Part shown: positions 10,795 to 23,524 of the stretch, piece after piece
Layout: the number at the start of each line of letters is the position of its first letter
Position numbering within the stretch: position 1 is the first letter of the stretch
Assembly (NCBI GenBank): GCA_034698045.1
Contig: JAQGAU010000236.1
Coordinates: forward strand, 1-33,533
Direction: 5' to 3'
Source of the DNA: Paramacrobiotus richtersi
Lineage: Eukaryota > Tardigrada > Eutardigrada > Parachela > Macrobiotidae
Length of the DNA: 33,533 nucleotides
Made by a program: the position numbers and the translations under genes
The notes under the pieces: generated by a model
The model's input: the letters and a program-made list of their open reading frames with translations, nothing else
What the model was told of the DNA's origin: nothing
Databases searched by the model: none

Positions 10795-13700
10795 TTAACG
10801 AGACAAACTTTCGGCATATTCGGTACTGCCGTTAACAGATATCGCTAAAAATCTAGCTGCTCTCTTGATCATCTGCACAACCTTTGTATAGTGCAGCTTT
10901 AGCTCGTTTATCCAGTGATCACGCTCCACAAGGTCGCCTTTGTCAATGCCCTCTTTAGCAAAAGCCACACAGTCAGCAATCCCAGCAAAACTCGTACTTC
11001 CGTAGGCGTTTGTTTTGGCTGGCGCTTGAAGGATATGGCTAATTAGAGGTCGGTTGGGAAGACCAGTGGGATCCACAAACATTCTTTCCAATTTCATTAG
11101 ACGGTTGTTGACCTCTCTGATCAACGTTTGGCTGTAACTCAGCAAAAATCTCTTTGAACGCCACTTCCTTCTGTTTTCAGCTCAAGAACAGCCCATTTGT
11201 TGATATGGATTGTAAAAACGTTCGGTACTCACTTTTGTGCATACGATTCGTTATTTTGCTTGAGCTGGACTACCACAGAATTCAGATTCTGAGAGTAGTT
11301 TCCAAACATAAGTATAGCCTCAGACAAATCATCTGGAATGCAAATACTTATGCGAAGCAACATTCCGAACAATGTTCTTGAGAGCGTTACCCAGATTAAT
11401 TTCCAGTGTGAACGGATATTGGTTATCATTGGCGATGCTGGCCTTCAACGATGCCCACGAATTTTTCATATCCCGGGCAAGATCCATGACAGAAAAGGGA
11501 AGAATGATCGATTCAGCCAAAGAACGCACCATTTCGATCCAAACTTGACCCACAGCCACGTGATACTAAAGTGAACAATATTGGTGTGCTAGTGATGCCA
11601 TGTAAATAGGTAATGATGGTGCTCATACCTTAAAATCAGGGTCAATATGCCTCTCGACATAATCGAACGTCTCGAATCCGGTATGATAAGCTGGATTGGA
11701 CTTTTCTCCCTGAACATGAGTTACTCAGTGTTTCGTTAGCTTAGACCAACGCATTTTTGAGCGCTTTATAATTATGCTTTTAACTTACCACATATCGAAT
11801 ATCAACTGCAATAAGAACAATTGTTGTATAAATTGGACAGACATGTAATATTTTTTCGTTATTTCGTTATTTTTGTGATGTGTAACAAACAATTAAACAA
11901 AGAATGTTCCTTGTAAGGGTGTACAGATACGTACCTGATGTTATCCCGACCATGTTTACAAAGTTGGCGTAATCACTACCGGCTGCGACATTTCCTATCG
12001 CCGGAAGAGAACTGGAACTGGCATCACCGCTATTGTTGGCCCAAATATCATAGACGGATAACGTGATGTTCCCTTCCGATAGGATATGAGGGTCACGCAC
12101 CTACAGAGTAATAGAAAATGACCGGGTGTAAGCTCTGCATGAACTGGCGGTTCAGTGATTAACTATTAAGTCCTTACAAGCTTTGTCGATTCGTAAATAA
12201 GGTCATCCAGGAGAGGCATAGACAAAGCTCTAAACGACACCCGTCCTAAAAACATAACTGACATCAGATGATGTCTTGTGAAATGCGTATATGTTTTTGA
12301 TTTTCTTTAACCTGTAAAGTTTGCTCTTATGCAAGTACTGTATTACACAACACTACACCACACCCTTGTTGCCTATGTGGCGATAAAACATAGTGATCTG
12401 AATGATTGGTAAAGATACGTTCATATCTGGTTACCCAGTATTTTCTTGTATTCACTATACCTCTTACGGCTGCGTCAACATTAACATAGGCGACCGCTCG
12501 TTCGTGAAGAATTTGCAGATTTTCCTGCAGCGAAATAAGCACACGGTTTAATAGCTGTTGTCGAAAACATTTTATCTGATGGCGCTTGTTTATGAATCTG
12601 GATTTTAGTCATTTACTCCTAACCGTTTTCGCTCACCTCGACCCATTCGGTTGAACCAATTAGTCCGTATTCTTCGGCATCCCACGAGCCGAATACGATT
12701 GTCCGTCTAGGACACCAACCTGCGCACGCAAACGTTGCTTAATCGAATCAGTCTGCACAAATGACATTCCACAAGGCGGCCGGGTAGGGAATGGCCTCGG
12801 CTGGTGTGAAATATGCTTGGCTCGACTTGAAGTTCTCTGGTATTGTTATCTCGCGGGGCTGATATAGTGCCCCTCACCTGATTTTCGAAGTTCGCCAACT
12901 GTACGCGCAAGCTCTAGGATGACGGCTGTTCCTAAAGGGCATTTGCGAACATATAGAATCATATCAACATAAAAGTTGGAGTTTTCGATTAAACCGATTT
13001 GCTAACCGCTGTTCGGATCAATTGCACCCATTGTCCACTAAAAAACCATAAAGCAATATTCTGGTAAGCATATGACATAAGTTAAAATCTACTGCAAGGT
13101 TTTGTAACATACCGGATCATAGTGATTTCCCAGGAGCACGTAGCGATCTGGAAGAAAAAAGCGGACGCGCTATAGTTAAACCAGCTGTGGCCGAAATTCG
13201 AACCAGTTCGAATGCGATTCAAGATGATTCAGCGATGTCGGGTGTTACTAGTTCGCAAAGCGCAAAATTCCAAAAGAAATTTTACAATCCGCTTTGTAGT
13301 TTGTACCTGGCTCCTCACAACCCTGAATTCGACCGATAATATTCCGAATTGGCTTTGACACTTCGTAATTGGTCGTAGTCATTGTGATCGTCCTACAGTC
13401 AATTGTCAGTTAGCGAACCTCTGGATTCATTAAGAATAGCTCATACCGGTTGTGAGTCAACACTCCTCCGTAGGTGTAATTCATGTCGGGGGAACGAATC
13501 CATAGCCTTGGCACAGTCAGTGTTGTGCTGCCCCGCATGATTCTGTGTAAACCATTTGTATAGCACTTTATGATTACTCACAGGTAATCGCGTTGGCCCT
13601 TACTGAAACAATCTGTTGGCGTCCTCATAGCCAATCTGAATTAATTATACGAACATTTTAGTGTTAGCTAACAGCAAATTGACTTCTTATCAATATACTA

Positions 13701-15342
13701 ACCGGTGTAGCATGAATTTGAGGCATATCGTCTGGATCAGGCCGCGTTCTGTACGTAAGGTTTCCTTCTGCAGTTGAAGAGCTTTACCATACCGCCGTTG
13801 TATGTAAATCGAGTCACAAATTTACTGTACTTACTCAGCTCGGAAACAAAGCCCTGCGACTCTGGGTCACCTTTTCCCAGATAAACAGATCCCCTTTCCA
13901 TTGCGGAACCTAGCAGTAAACGAAAAATGTTTAGCCAATAGATGGGTTTTTCGGAAGAAACGGGTGTTCAAACCAAGACACTCATTCAGAAAAAAGAGCA
14001 CTGGGTGCAGGCTTTCCTTACCAGGCATCCACTGCGAGTTCGGATAGACGTCCGAGGCGTTAACACCATACGGAGCGACTTGGGAAGGATCTAGAAACAG
14101 CATTACCGCTGCGGCGCCATATCTGGCCGCAATTTTGACTTGGTCTCCGCGAAAACCTCCGTATCGTGCGAGGACAATACTGCCGTTTATGTCAATTTTT
14201 TTGGATATCAGGTGCTCGAAATCCTGGTCACGAGCCAAATTTCCATAAACAAGAGAATTACTCTAAAAATAAGTATTTATTGATTAACAGGTTGCACTGA
14301 AAATAGAGGGAAGTGCTGTTATGGCAGACAAAGCATACCGTCACGGTAGCTGCCGGTGCATATCCAAAGTATGAGTTTTCAAAGTCTCCAGAAGTGTCTT
14401 CACGGTACTTCAACGATAACTGCTGGGTGCCATCGGCGTTCAGAATCTTTACCGAATTAGGAGTTGTTTCGTTGGGTCGGGATAATAGTACTTCGTAATT
14501 AGCGTAGTGGACGCCTTCTAATCCAGCGGACTTGTAAGCATTGTAGATGTATTCGCCAACTTCCCAGTTAGCCTCGGTACCGGATGGATGGGATTTTGCA
14601 GTGAGCCTCCTGTAAGCAAGCGCCAATAATGGATTTTTAGTTATTGATAAATGATAACAATTAATTAACTTTGTTATGGCTGTGGCTGGCGTAATGCAAA
14701 TGCTTTCGTATACTGGTACCATCTTGCTCGGATATTGTTGTCCAAAGAAACAAAGTAGACCAAAGATTCAAGTATTAAAGCAGAACCGTAATTTTCATGT
14801 TTCACCAGCAGCGCGTTTGCTCCGTTAAATTTCACATACTTCAATAAATATTTATGTGTAATCAGAAGCCATCTTTTATCCTTCAAGTCGTCAAGATATT
14901 TATTGGATAGCTAACGGTAAAGGAAATAAGCAGCCAAGTTAACTTCGACATCCTGGTGGACTTACCGCAAATTTTCCCGAATCTTTTCGCTGTCAATATT
15001 CTCAAACAGCCGGCGTCTAACTTCCTCATCGGGCATTCGAGATGGGCTGATACTGGTAACCGCAGTAGCACTGGCACTTGTAACAGGAGCAGCACTAGTC
15101 GTCCATGTGCTGTTACCGGCTGCAGCAGCCGTCACTGTGGAATTAATCTGCGTTGAAGCGGTACTCGTAGGCAAAGCGGGCCCAGGGGAGTTCTCGGTGG
15201 CATTAACCGGTGACACAGTGGTGCCAGCTGACTGTGGCATTGCCGATAACATATATCCAACCGCTGTGCCGACCCCGACCAAAACGGCAACGGCCAAAAG
15301 ACCGAAAAACACCGTCAGAACTTTAGTGGATGTTTGCATCAT
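10795..15342 (-). CDS. Glutamate carboxypeptidase II/NAALADase-family membrane peptidase (M28)
   Basis: Twenty exons: 15342-14966, 14609-14339, 14262-14022, 13909-13835, 13767-13703, 13635-13604, 13542-13447, 13392-13307, 13147-13113, 13037-13007, 12931-12878, 12719-12637, 12554-12461, 12245-12178, 12100-11935, 11805-11789, 11709-11629, 11565-11391, 11332-11233, 11170-10795; 840 aa (human PSMA 750). Type II anchor at about 8-33, then a Ser/Thr/Ala-rich stalk. A PA-type domain holds [17 protein letters not shown]. The peptidase keeps both zinc sites: His423 (GNHYDP), Asp433 (GAIDPNSG), catalytic Glu470 and Glu471 (SWDAEEYG), Asp509 (YVNVDAA), His606 (NPAYHTG). A C-terminal dimerisation domain follows ([17 protein letters not shown]). 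Relatives cleave C-terminal acidic or other residues from extracellular peptides. Only one of two PSMA pocket arginines seems present (VDIRYV versus GRARY), so glutamate preference is unsure. It sits in the cyclase array on the same strand. Confidence 0.92.
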
Positions 15343-16315
15343 TTTGCAGCAGACGAGAAACTGTGTTGGAGCTCATGCACTACTGCAAATCCTTCAGCAA
15401 ATCTCCATAAGAAGGTTCAAAAGAGTGCTTGCATTACTGTATGATTTAGCAGCCTGCTGCACTATTGAGCAGATAAGTTCCATGGTTAACGAAAGATAAC
15501 GTTTTTCTTTGTCGCATCATCGCAGTGTGACATTCTTATTCAAATGTACTGTCTTTACACAAAGGGTTTATCGTTCAGATGAGATAAGTGATACGTATGT
15601 GGCGCGAATCGCTACTGGGTGATAAAACGTTAAGAAGGCGCTTTTTAACGAGAAATGCGGTAACTCGTTATTATTTAAGAGTACAGTAATTTCACAGTAT
15701 CTGACCAAACGTTTAAATTCATAATTTAAAAATTTCTAAAATGCAGTAAACTCGCGTTCAAAACATTTTTATATTTAAAACAAGAAAGTTGATTCCTCTT
15801 ACACGGTGCTGCTGTTTCATACCAGGAAATAGATAGGAAAGAACAAATTTGGTCTGGTATAAGTACTCAAGGACGATACGACCGAAACAACGTTTTTCCC
15901 CCACAGAAAATGTAAAGTTCTTTAAATTCCGTTCTGTTAGACGGTCGTCTGTAAAAAAAGTCTGTAACTGATGCCGCCAGCAGGATCCACCATATACGAT
16001 ATCTGCAGTAGATTTTGTTTTCCTTTTCCGGTTGTTCCTGTGGAATTTCATGTATATATGTACATAAGTGGACATAGTTTCAAGTTTTGTGGTTATCTGT
16101 TCGTGATAGAAAGTGCTGAGAACGAGACGTAATAGCAAGCGGAGTTAAGGGGTCCATTGTGGTGTGATTTAATAACCAAAATGTGTCCACATCACCCTTT
16201 CCCTGCAATAAAATTGTCCTTTGCTGACATTTGCAACTTTTTGCTACAGCGGCGCAATCTTAACCGGCAGCATACATGATAAATCCTTAATAAATCATAT
16301 TTTACGAGTTTGATT
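15343..16315. other. Intergenic stretch between the peptidase gene and gene B
   Basis: This contains the promoter side of the peptidase gene and the 3' flank of cyclase-like gene B. A minus-strand ATTAAA (16168-16173) lies about 145 nt beyond the gene B stop and may be its poly(A) signal. A minus-strand open frame at 15758-16138 has no recognisable domain and an unremarkable composition; I do not call it a gene. Confidence 0.45.
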
Positions 16316-19300
16316 TCAGCAGCCATACATATCTGTACGTATGTCTGGGCCTGCATGAAGCGTGTCATATGATACCTTCAGCTGTATGTTTCCGCGAAAT
16401 TCAGTGTGGAGGCCATTTTTAACAATTTCATTGGTCAAAGCGCTGATGTGGATTTTCCAGGCTTCACCGTGTGAAGCTAAGCGAGACGCTGTATTAATAG
16501 TATCTCCGAATCTAGTGGAAAACGGTATATGAGTTGATCTGTGGCATTTCTTCATAAACCGAGTGGTGCAATGGAATACTAACAAGCAGTATCGTGGACG
16601 CTTTTTTCCAACCACCCCAGTCACACAAGGTCCTGCAAAGCGGACAATTATCATTTAAACTAAGATGCTTGCTTTATAAGTTAACTGCAGGTCAGTGTCG
16701 AACTTTACTGCAGGCCTTAAGGTCACACAACTCACACCTATTGTGTCCAGAAACTAAGCATAGGCTTTAACCGCGGTGCTTCTTACCCGTATTGATGCCA
16801 AATTTAATGCTTAACGGAAGGCTGGACCAACATTTAACAAACGTTTGCAGAAACCCGAGGGCAACCAGGCAGGCTTCCGATCCATGCTGATCGCCGTTCC
16901 GCTGCGGTAGACCGCTTGCTACCTGAACAAATGTTCTACCGTAGATCTGTAGTTCATTTCTTTGCCCACATTATGGCCCACATAGTATATCTCGTGATAC
17001 TGTGCGTTTTGTGATTTGTTTACCATATAGCTGTCGTTTATAGTTTCCACTTTGTAAGCGTCATGCGCTGATAACACGTGATCGAATGCAACGAACATCT
17101 GATTCAGAAAATCTATCACGGCTAAGGATGACTTCTCGTGCTCAGCAACAAACTCGCCAAATCCTATGACGTATGTGAACATAATAGTTGCGCTGTCAAA
17201 AGATTCCGGTGGTACGGACTTGTTTATTCGCATGTCGCGGACCAGCTTCCTGTAAAACAACATGAAAACTGCAAAGTTTTGCAATGAAACGATTTCGGTC
17301 GTTTTGTAGCATGTCATTAATGTCATGCTGATAGAATTTTTAGAAGCTTACTCTGGAAGGATCTCGCGGAGCAGATTATCGCACAATAACATTTCATTTT
17401 TGAGCTCGCTCGTTCTTTGAGCCACTGCATCTTCTAAAATTTCAGCATTTTTCGCTACTCTATGCAGGAGTGATTCAACCAGACTGCTACTGGCACGCCC
17501 GAAATTCTTCCGAACGGCCGTTCGGAATTCGTTGATGTTAGGTCGATCTCCTGGGTTTGGAGAGTATGCTCGGCTAACGAGTTCCAAAATCTCGGTAATA
17601 ACCAATCCTTGATGTGCCTGATGGTCCTGTGTATCGATATCAGCTAAAAAAACGCAATTAAAAAATGCAAACTTTCGAAGTGGTTGCTTGCTGTGTAGTG
17701 TCTAGCACCTTTAACCTGAAGAACCACAATGTTATTGAATTCAGCTGCACTTCCACCCGGAAATAAACTGTCGAGTATGGATGCCAGCGCGAAAATGTCC
17801 GCTGCGGGAGTTGTCCCTCCAACAGCGCTCCCTTCTTTCGGTTTTACTAGTTCAGGAGCCTCATTATCGTTTAATACACTCTCCGTTTTCGCGTCAGATA
17901 CAGCAGCAAAGGTATCGATTAGGCGGGAAATTCCTGGGTGTGATATTTTTAGAGTGAAACGGTTATCGATCATACACTCGGATGCCTTAAAATTCCCGTG
18001 GTATTTCAGTGGCGAATGGTGAATGGCATGCAAACCCTAAAAGGTCATCTTTGGACATTGTTCTGGCAGTGCAACTGTCGAAATGTCATTTAGTGAATTT
18101 GATAACAAATGTCGAACCTCTATCAAATCCACGATCATGAAACCGCGAAGTTCCGTATCTCTTCGTACTTCTCCGATGACATCTTTCAGATGTCCTCTCT
18201 TACAGTATTCCATGACAAACTTGACGGATTGTTCGTTGACAACGACCCCGAACAAGCGTACGACGTTTATATGGTTGATGCGTCTCATCTAAAGGCGTAT
18301 ATAAGAGAAAGCACTTGATCGAAAAAACAGAATGAGAACTTAACTAAAACCTACCTTGCCCAATAATTGACCCGCTTCTTTGTTTGGGAACATTCGCTGC
18401 TGTCGCGAAACTGCTGCAGTCCAAGCCAGACTGCCTTTCAGTGTGCATAAACCGCTGGTCCGATGTGTTTTGGCGTTTATCTGCCAGGTTAAAAGCATCC
18501 AGATTATGGACCAGATATAACAGATTCCGTTGGAACCTATACAATCTTGATTTGCGTTTGGTTACCTTTTCATGCATCTCAATGAGCTCAGTAGGATCGA
18601 TTTTCCACCACGAATCGTCAGCATCGGCAGACGCTTTCATCCTCCTCAAGAAAACAATGTCTCATGATTTCATGCAGCGCATAGTGTCAAATAGATGGTG
18701 TAGCCAACCAGAGTAAAGATCCACCAAAAACAGCCAGAACTACGGTTGCGGCAGCGACGGAACCCACGATTTCTGGCAAATCTGGTATAACAGTTTTGCT
18801 GACTATGGCGCTTGAACTATGCAGGCATCACTTCATTCAGACAACTTACTCCAGTGCTGGCAATTTGTGTCTCGTCCAGAGTACCCACACCGTGGCATAT
18901 TTTTTGGGGGACGTTTATCATACGTTCTCCAGATCAATGACTTATTAGGAAAACACTGCACCGGCTGGTGAAGAAGGTCAACGTACAAAGCCCTCTGGAA
19001 CGAAGATCTATATTGCCCATTTCAGTCTGCGTAAGCCACAAAATTCGCACTTACCTCAAATCCACCAGAACGATAATCGAAATTGTCAACGCAGACCCGT
19101 GTATTCATTTCGCCCTTGTCGTCGATCCTGAGCAGTTCGCTCATAGTCGGCACAACAGTCGATGTGCCGGATATCGATTGTGCCAGAAGATGTCCTTTAG
19201 AGATATCAAGTCCACGTGCGGCGTTATTCTTTATTGCCTTTACGATTGTCAAACATCATCATTTTTTAATACGAGTATCATCGCGATCAACATTTGTTAC

Positions 19301-22300
19301 AGCGTATACGTGCATGCACCGCAGATCGCTGTTTTTACGGTAAAATTTTACCTGCGCAAGCACATGCACAAGACCGAACGCGGCTTCGGTGTATTGGCTG
19401 GGCTAAATTCAACACAATAATGCCTTTCACCCCATTTCACAGACACAAGGTAGCGATTGTTACGTGTGTCATACCCCCATTACGCCGGGCCATGTAGCAT
19501 TGTATTTAATTTCGGTATCCCTCTTCCACTGTCGTTTTTGTGCATCCATCTCTGCTGACTTTGGTTCCCAACATCCGATCATTTGGAAAAGTCCCACGAA
19601 GGCTTCTCTCGCAATCTGTGGATATCACCGTACTGTTATCGGCATACGTTCAGTTGGCCAAACGAGAACACGTTGTTTTTAGGTTACCTCGTCATCCGGT
19701 TTATCAAGTTTCCATTTTAGCGGACCCAGAGCATTTTCATTCAGATCAACCGTGAACCATGCCTGTTAATGGGGAACGCATAGGTTACAATAACGATGGA
19801 ACGGCTTGATGGGATCCTTACGTAATCCGAGCCTGTGGTTAGATTTCTTTGATATGCTTGTATCTGCCAAGAAAGAGCATTCGGTTGAGTCATCCTGTTT
19901 CATCGCGCTTGAGAGTGAATGCCACCGACGACTGACAATGTTCAACAACGAATGCTTGTAAAAATGTACTTATTATCTACCTACCATGACTTCCCTTGTG
20001 AACCATGGCGCCATTGAAACCAGAACAACTGAAATTCACAGTGTAATTTTCAATCGGTTACGGCGTCGCTCGAATCATGATATACCACGTGTTACGTGGT
20101 TTGTGTTATACGGGTATGAAACTTGGGCAACTGCACGCCGAAAAAAGTCTTACTGTCTACTTACTTCTGCACGACTGAGTTACTTTATCAAAAATGGGGT
20201 TGTAGTTGACTTGTTTCGGATCGGGGTCCCTCTGAAGGGTTATCAGAATGAGATTGATATGGGGGCCGTGCTTTTTCAGATAGGGAAAGATACTGTTGTA
20301 AACATTGATTCCAAACGGATAGACGCTGGCTAACTGATATATGAAGCAGATATTGGTCCAGTTCAATGTGTTGCACAGGCTCACGATGGCGGTACCATAA
20401 AGGTCGTACTGCACCGCACCAGCATTGATTGTTGTTGGGTACAGAGAACGATTCCGAAAGTTAGAAAATGAAGTGCCGCTACGACAGAGAAAATGCTTGT
20501 TTTCTGTTAGCAGTCTTGTATATTCATGTCTGTTTTCGCTTTTCTGTTGAATAGTAACCGTGTGCTGTTGTGTCGTATTATAATCAATCTTTGCGATAAC
20601 TGTATTGTTTACTACTGTTTACGTTATTTTGCTCGCCACAATTCGACTTCGCCTTAGTACTTCTATAGATGGCTTTCCTGTTCGCAAGCTACGACTAACA
20701 AGCGTTTGCTACTGTGTTTGTTGTGGTTGTACAAATTAGTGTTTGATTACCCTAACGTTAGCAAGATAAATGCCTTTGTTATGATTACGTTCAAGAAAAC
20801 TGTGACCAAAACACAAATAATACGTTCTAAAGTCCGACAGAACAGCGGAAAGCACTTACAAGGAAGCGACGAATATATCCCACTCTGGAAAAAGCATACA
20901 CCACTGATTAAACCAACACATTGAAATCTTGCTGTTTGCTGCCTCTCTTACGCAAGTTACCTGCAGCAAGTAGTGCAAACGTGGGATCACCGTCGCAGCC
21001 TACAAAAGCAGCAAACTGGTTCAACTTAATTGTGGGAGGTGGAGAGGGTCCTCAGGAAAAGTAATTTCTGCCATATGTGTAAATGAATTGTAAATGACTT
21101 TAATTTACTTAATCAACTTTTTCGAGTGACGAGCCCGGAATGCGTTGGCTCTACGCCGACGGCCGGTAGTAAGGACCTGTACTCATTCGGTCATTCATTG
21201 TTTATTATGGTTGCGTAACTTTGATCTATTAGTCAGTCCCAACGTCACATGTGACGTGAACATTCTCGACATACGAAGTAACGGGAAACGCAAACTGAAC
21301 GTGCTATAGCTTACGAAATAGTCTTACGGTGTTGCTTGTCTTCGGGCTGTTCCAGCAGGTCCTATTATCTGTAGCTGCTTGCGCCCGGCGCGGCGGCGCC
21401 TGCTTTGCGTTTAAAAATTTTCTTAGTTTATCGCGGCCGCCAGTCTGACGATAATAAACGCCGAAGAGTTTGTTCGACATCCAAACACGCCGCGCTATTT
21501 CCTCTTGCCATTTTGCTTCCTCAAGGTGGCCTTTACACAAAACTAGCCTTTTTATGCTCAGCACGTTAGCAACTGCATTTGACGTACACGTTAGCAACTG
21601 CATTTGACGTACGTAGTTTTCAACGAACAAATTTGCGTTCATGACTCTAGAATTTGTTGAGGTTCGTCAGGTTTCTGGATGGATAACAAAGACGCCACGC
21701 TATCTATTTCATGACTGGAAACTGCGTTTGCTATTTGTTTGGTTTCTTGTTTGCATACGTAATTAAGATTTTACCACTGACTAGTGCACGTAACTGGCTT
21801 TACCGGTACGGTGCATCATTGACTAGCAGCGCAGAGTTAACCGGCTGCAAAAAAGTATCAACCAAAACGAAAGATAGTACTGGTCCAGTTGTCATTAGAC
21901 ACTGGCGAGGAATCCGTCCTAATCATGAAAAATCCCAGAAGCAATATGTTAACGTTAGAAGCTATGCTATACTGATCTAGTTTTGACACTTCATTCTTCA
22001 GCCTTACCGGCGTAAAACAGCACCGTTATTTCGTCCGACGGTTGATCTGCCCGGTACTGGTAGTAGTAATCAACAACATCCGGATAATATGGACCGGTGT
22101 CAGGGCATTCTCTAACATTACGGCTAGAGACATAAACACGGGTAATGTTTAACACGTCGGCATACTGCTGACGAACTTGTGTTATTGCAGTGTCCCAACC
22201 GGGTCCAAGAGATGGTATGGACTGTAAAAGGAATGCCGGCCAGGCACCGTAGATCATAATGGTTAAGTTTAGGGTGGCCACACCGTGCATCACGAAACAT

Positions 22301-22332
22301 GGTAGTAAGCAGTGGATCAGTGACCTTTCCAT
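16316..22332 (-). CDS. Receptor guanylyl cyclase-like protein B (likely pseudo-cyclase)
   Basis: Exons: 22332-22008, 20999-20961, 20884-20860, 20478-20165, 20028-19985, 19863-19822, 19762-19688, 19615-19484, 19402-19352, 19237-19055, 18994-18850, 18781-18709, 18644-18566, 18480-18355, 18288-18118, 18036-17709, 17643-17352, 17249-17024, 16922-16787, 16632-16584, 16511-16316; 1016 aa. Signal peptide within the first ~20 residues, ANF-receptor domain (NLTIMIYGAWPAF start), membrane span IVGSVAAATVVLAVFGGSLL, kinase-homology domain (HGNF, ADIFALASILDSLFPGG), coiled coil ending LLREILPE, cyclase domain. Tyr841 occupies the first metal-Asp site (MFTYVIGFGEF); Asp887 of KVETIND, the RPRYC Cys and the NTASR Asn/Arg are kept. 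The tail runs ~20 residues past LKV and differs from the canonical KGKG-TYWL end. Intron 1 is about 1 kb. Confidence 0.88.
21304..21642 (-). CDS. Unidentified 112-aa ORF nested in intron 1 of gene B
   Basis: An ATG-started frame on the same strand as the host gene, inside intron 1 (21000-22007). The product is basic (EEIARRVWMSNKLFGVYYRQ, GGRDKLRKFLNAK) and I do not recognise it. The coding frame crosses a 25-bp tandem duplication, which is not a multiple of three, so its two copies are read in different frames. That argues against long conservation of the N-terminal part. It has no equivalent in genes A or C. It could be a remnant of a mobile element, a nested gene or chance. Confidence 0.2.
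   Translation of the reverse strand: MNANLFVENYVRQMQLLTCTSNAVANVLSIKRLVLCKGHLEEAKWQEEIARRVWMSNKLFGVYYRQTGGRDKLRKFLNAKQAPPRRAQAATDNRTCWNSPKTSNTVRLFRKL
21563..21612. repeat. 25-bp perfect tandem duplication
   Basis: A 25-bp unit beginning acgttagcaactgc occurs twice head to tail (21563-21587 and 21588-21612) without mismatch. It lies in intron 1 of cyclase-like gene B. The identity implies a recent replication-slippage event. Confidence 0.9.
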
Positions 22333-23236
22333 CGCGTAGCACGATTACCATGAACTCGTAATGATGGTTCGAAGTAAACAAGTTGTGTTAACTAACACCA
22401 GATGCATGCTAGTTATACTTTGCAATGTACACGTGTTTTCTGCGGATTAGGTAAGAGCGGTGGGCGTAGCCGCGTATATGATTAAAGTTATGGACAGAAG
22501 GGCGCATCACTAGAAGAAATGGGCTGGAAACTCGTGTCAAGTTGCAGACTACAAACCTACCGGTTTGGTTCGTTAGTTTAACTGAGATGGCAACGTGCTC
22601 GTTATTGCTAGTGTTTCCTGCCGGTCAGACCTCCATCATGCGAACATGTGCAGCTCGCGTTCGAAGTGGATGTAGATGAACCTGCGCCTTGTGGTTGTGA
22701 CCGACCTGGTCCTCTGTGATTAATCATTGCATCGCTGTTTGAATGTTTCATTACAGGATGCTCTAGATGCGCCCATACGCGACTCTGTGATTTAATTCAC
22801 AAAGTACAGATGTGAGGGCGCGGTATGCTGAATTATTGAGCGCTACTTGTTTTGTGCGGTAATCGCACGTTTTTATGAATCAACAATGCACTCACCTATC
22901 TTAAACCAGTATTTTTACTCTGAACTCCGTAATACAATGACTCTTTAAATAACTCAGCGCGAAACTGCGCAGATGCTATCACATCAAATACTTCTGCAAA
23001 AATACTGCATGAGCAAAATAAGCCAAAAAAAAATAAACCTATCTGTTACAACCGTGTAGAAGATAGACACTGGTATACCACAGGTTAACCACTCCAAGAT
23101 CCATCGTTGCTGTACATGTCATCAACCGTTGTTCATAGCTTCGACCAAAATAGTAGTTCTGATAACTGTGCTGCTACGCACCCAGTGTTTTCAGTATGGA
23201 TGATCATCCTCGAATCAAACAAAAAAGAAATTCATC
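22333..23236. other. Intergenic stretch upstream of gene B
   Basis: This separates the 5' end of gene B from the 3' end of gene C. I see no convincing TATA element close to the gene B ATG, no RNA gene and no repeat family. Confidence 0.45.
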
Positions 23237-23284
23237 ATGAAGATCCTGCTGCTGGTCATAGCAACTGTTGCGATGGGTCACCAT
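23237..23284 (+). CDS. Candidate signal-peptide first exon with no clear partner exon
   Basis: ATG at 23237 opens a 16-residue, strongly signal-like peptide (MKILLLVIATVAMGHH) followed immediately by a consensus GTGAGT donor at 23285. This is exactly how a small secreted-protein gene begins. Downstream acceptors (near 23414, 23455, 23464) give only short dead-end frames before the gene C 3' end on the other strand. It may be a chance match, an orphaned exon of a decayed gene, or a very short secreted peptide. It has no known family. Confidence 0.2.
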
Positions 23285-23524
23285 GTGAGTGATCGATTAT
23301 CGTTTGGCTTAGTAGCCAATAAGTATCTACTTCTCCTTTCCCCTGAAATCAAGCTTTTAGTAAAGCTTCGCAGTTGCTGTGACAAATTGCATACAACTTG
23401 GAACTTTGGCAGTTAATATTGAACGTCATTATGGATATGTTATGTCTCTATAGCCACAGTAGCCATTCACGATGAAGTCAATGATAAAGATATGGCATTG
23501 GCGCAGTAATCTGTTGGCCTTTAG

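Noticed and set aside
19986-20333. 115-aa plus-strand frame
   Set aside because: Antisense to exons 4 and 5 of gene B, which align with genes A and C on the minus strand.
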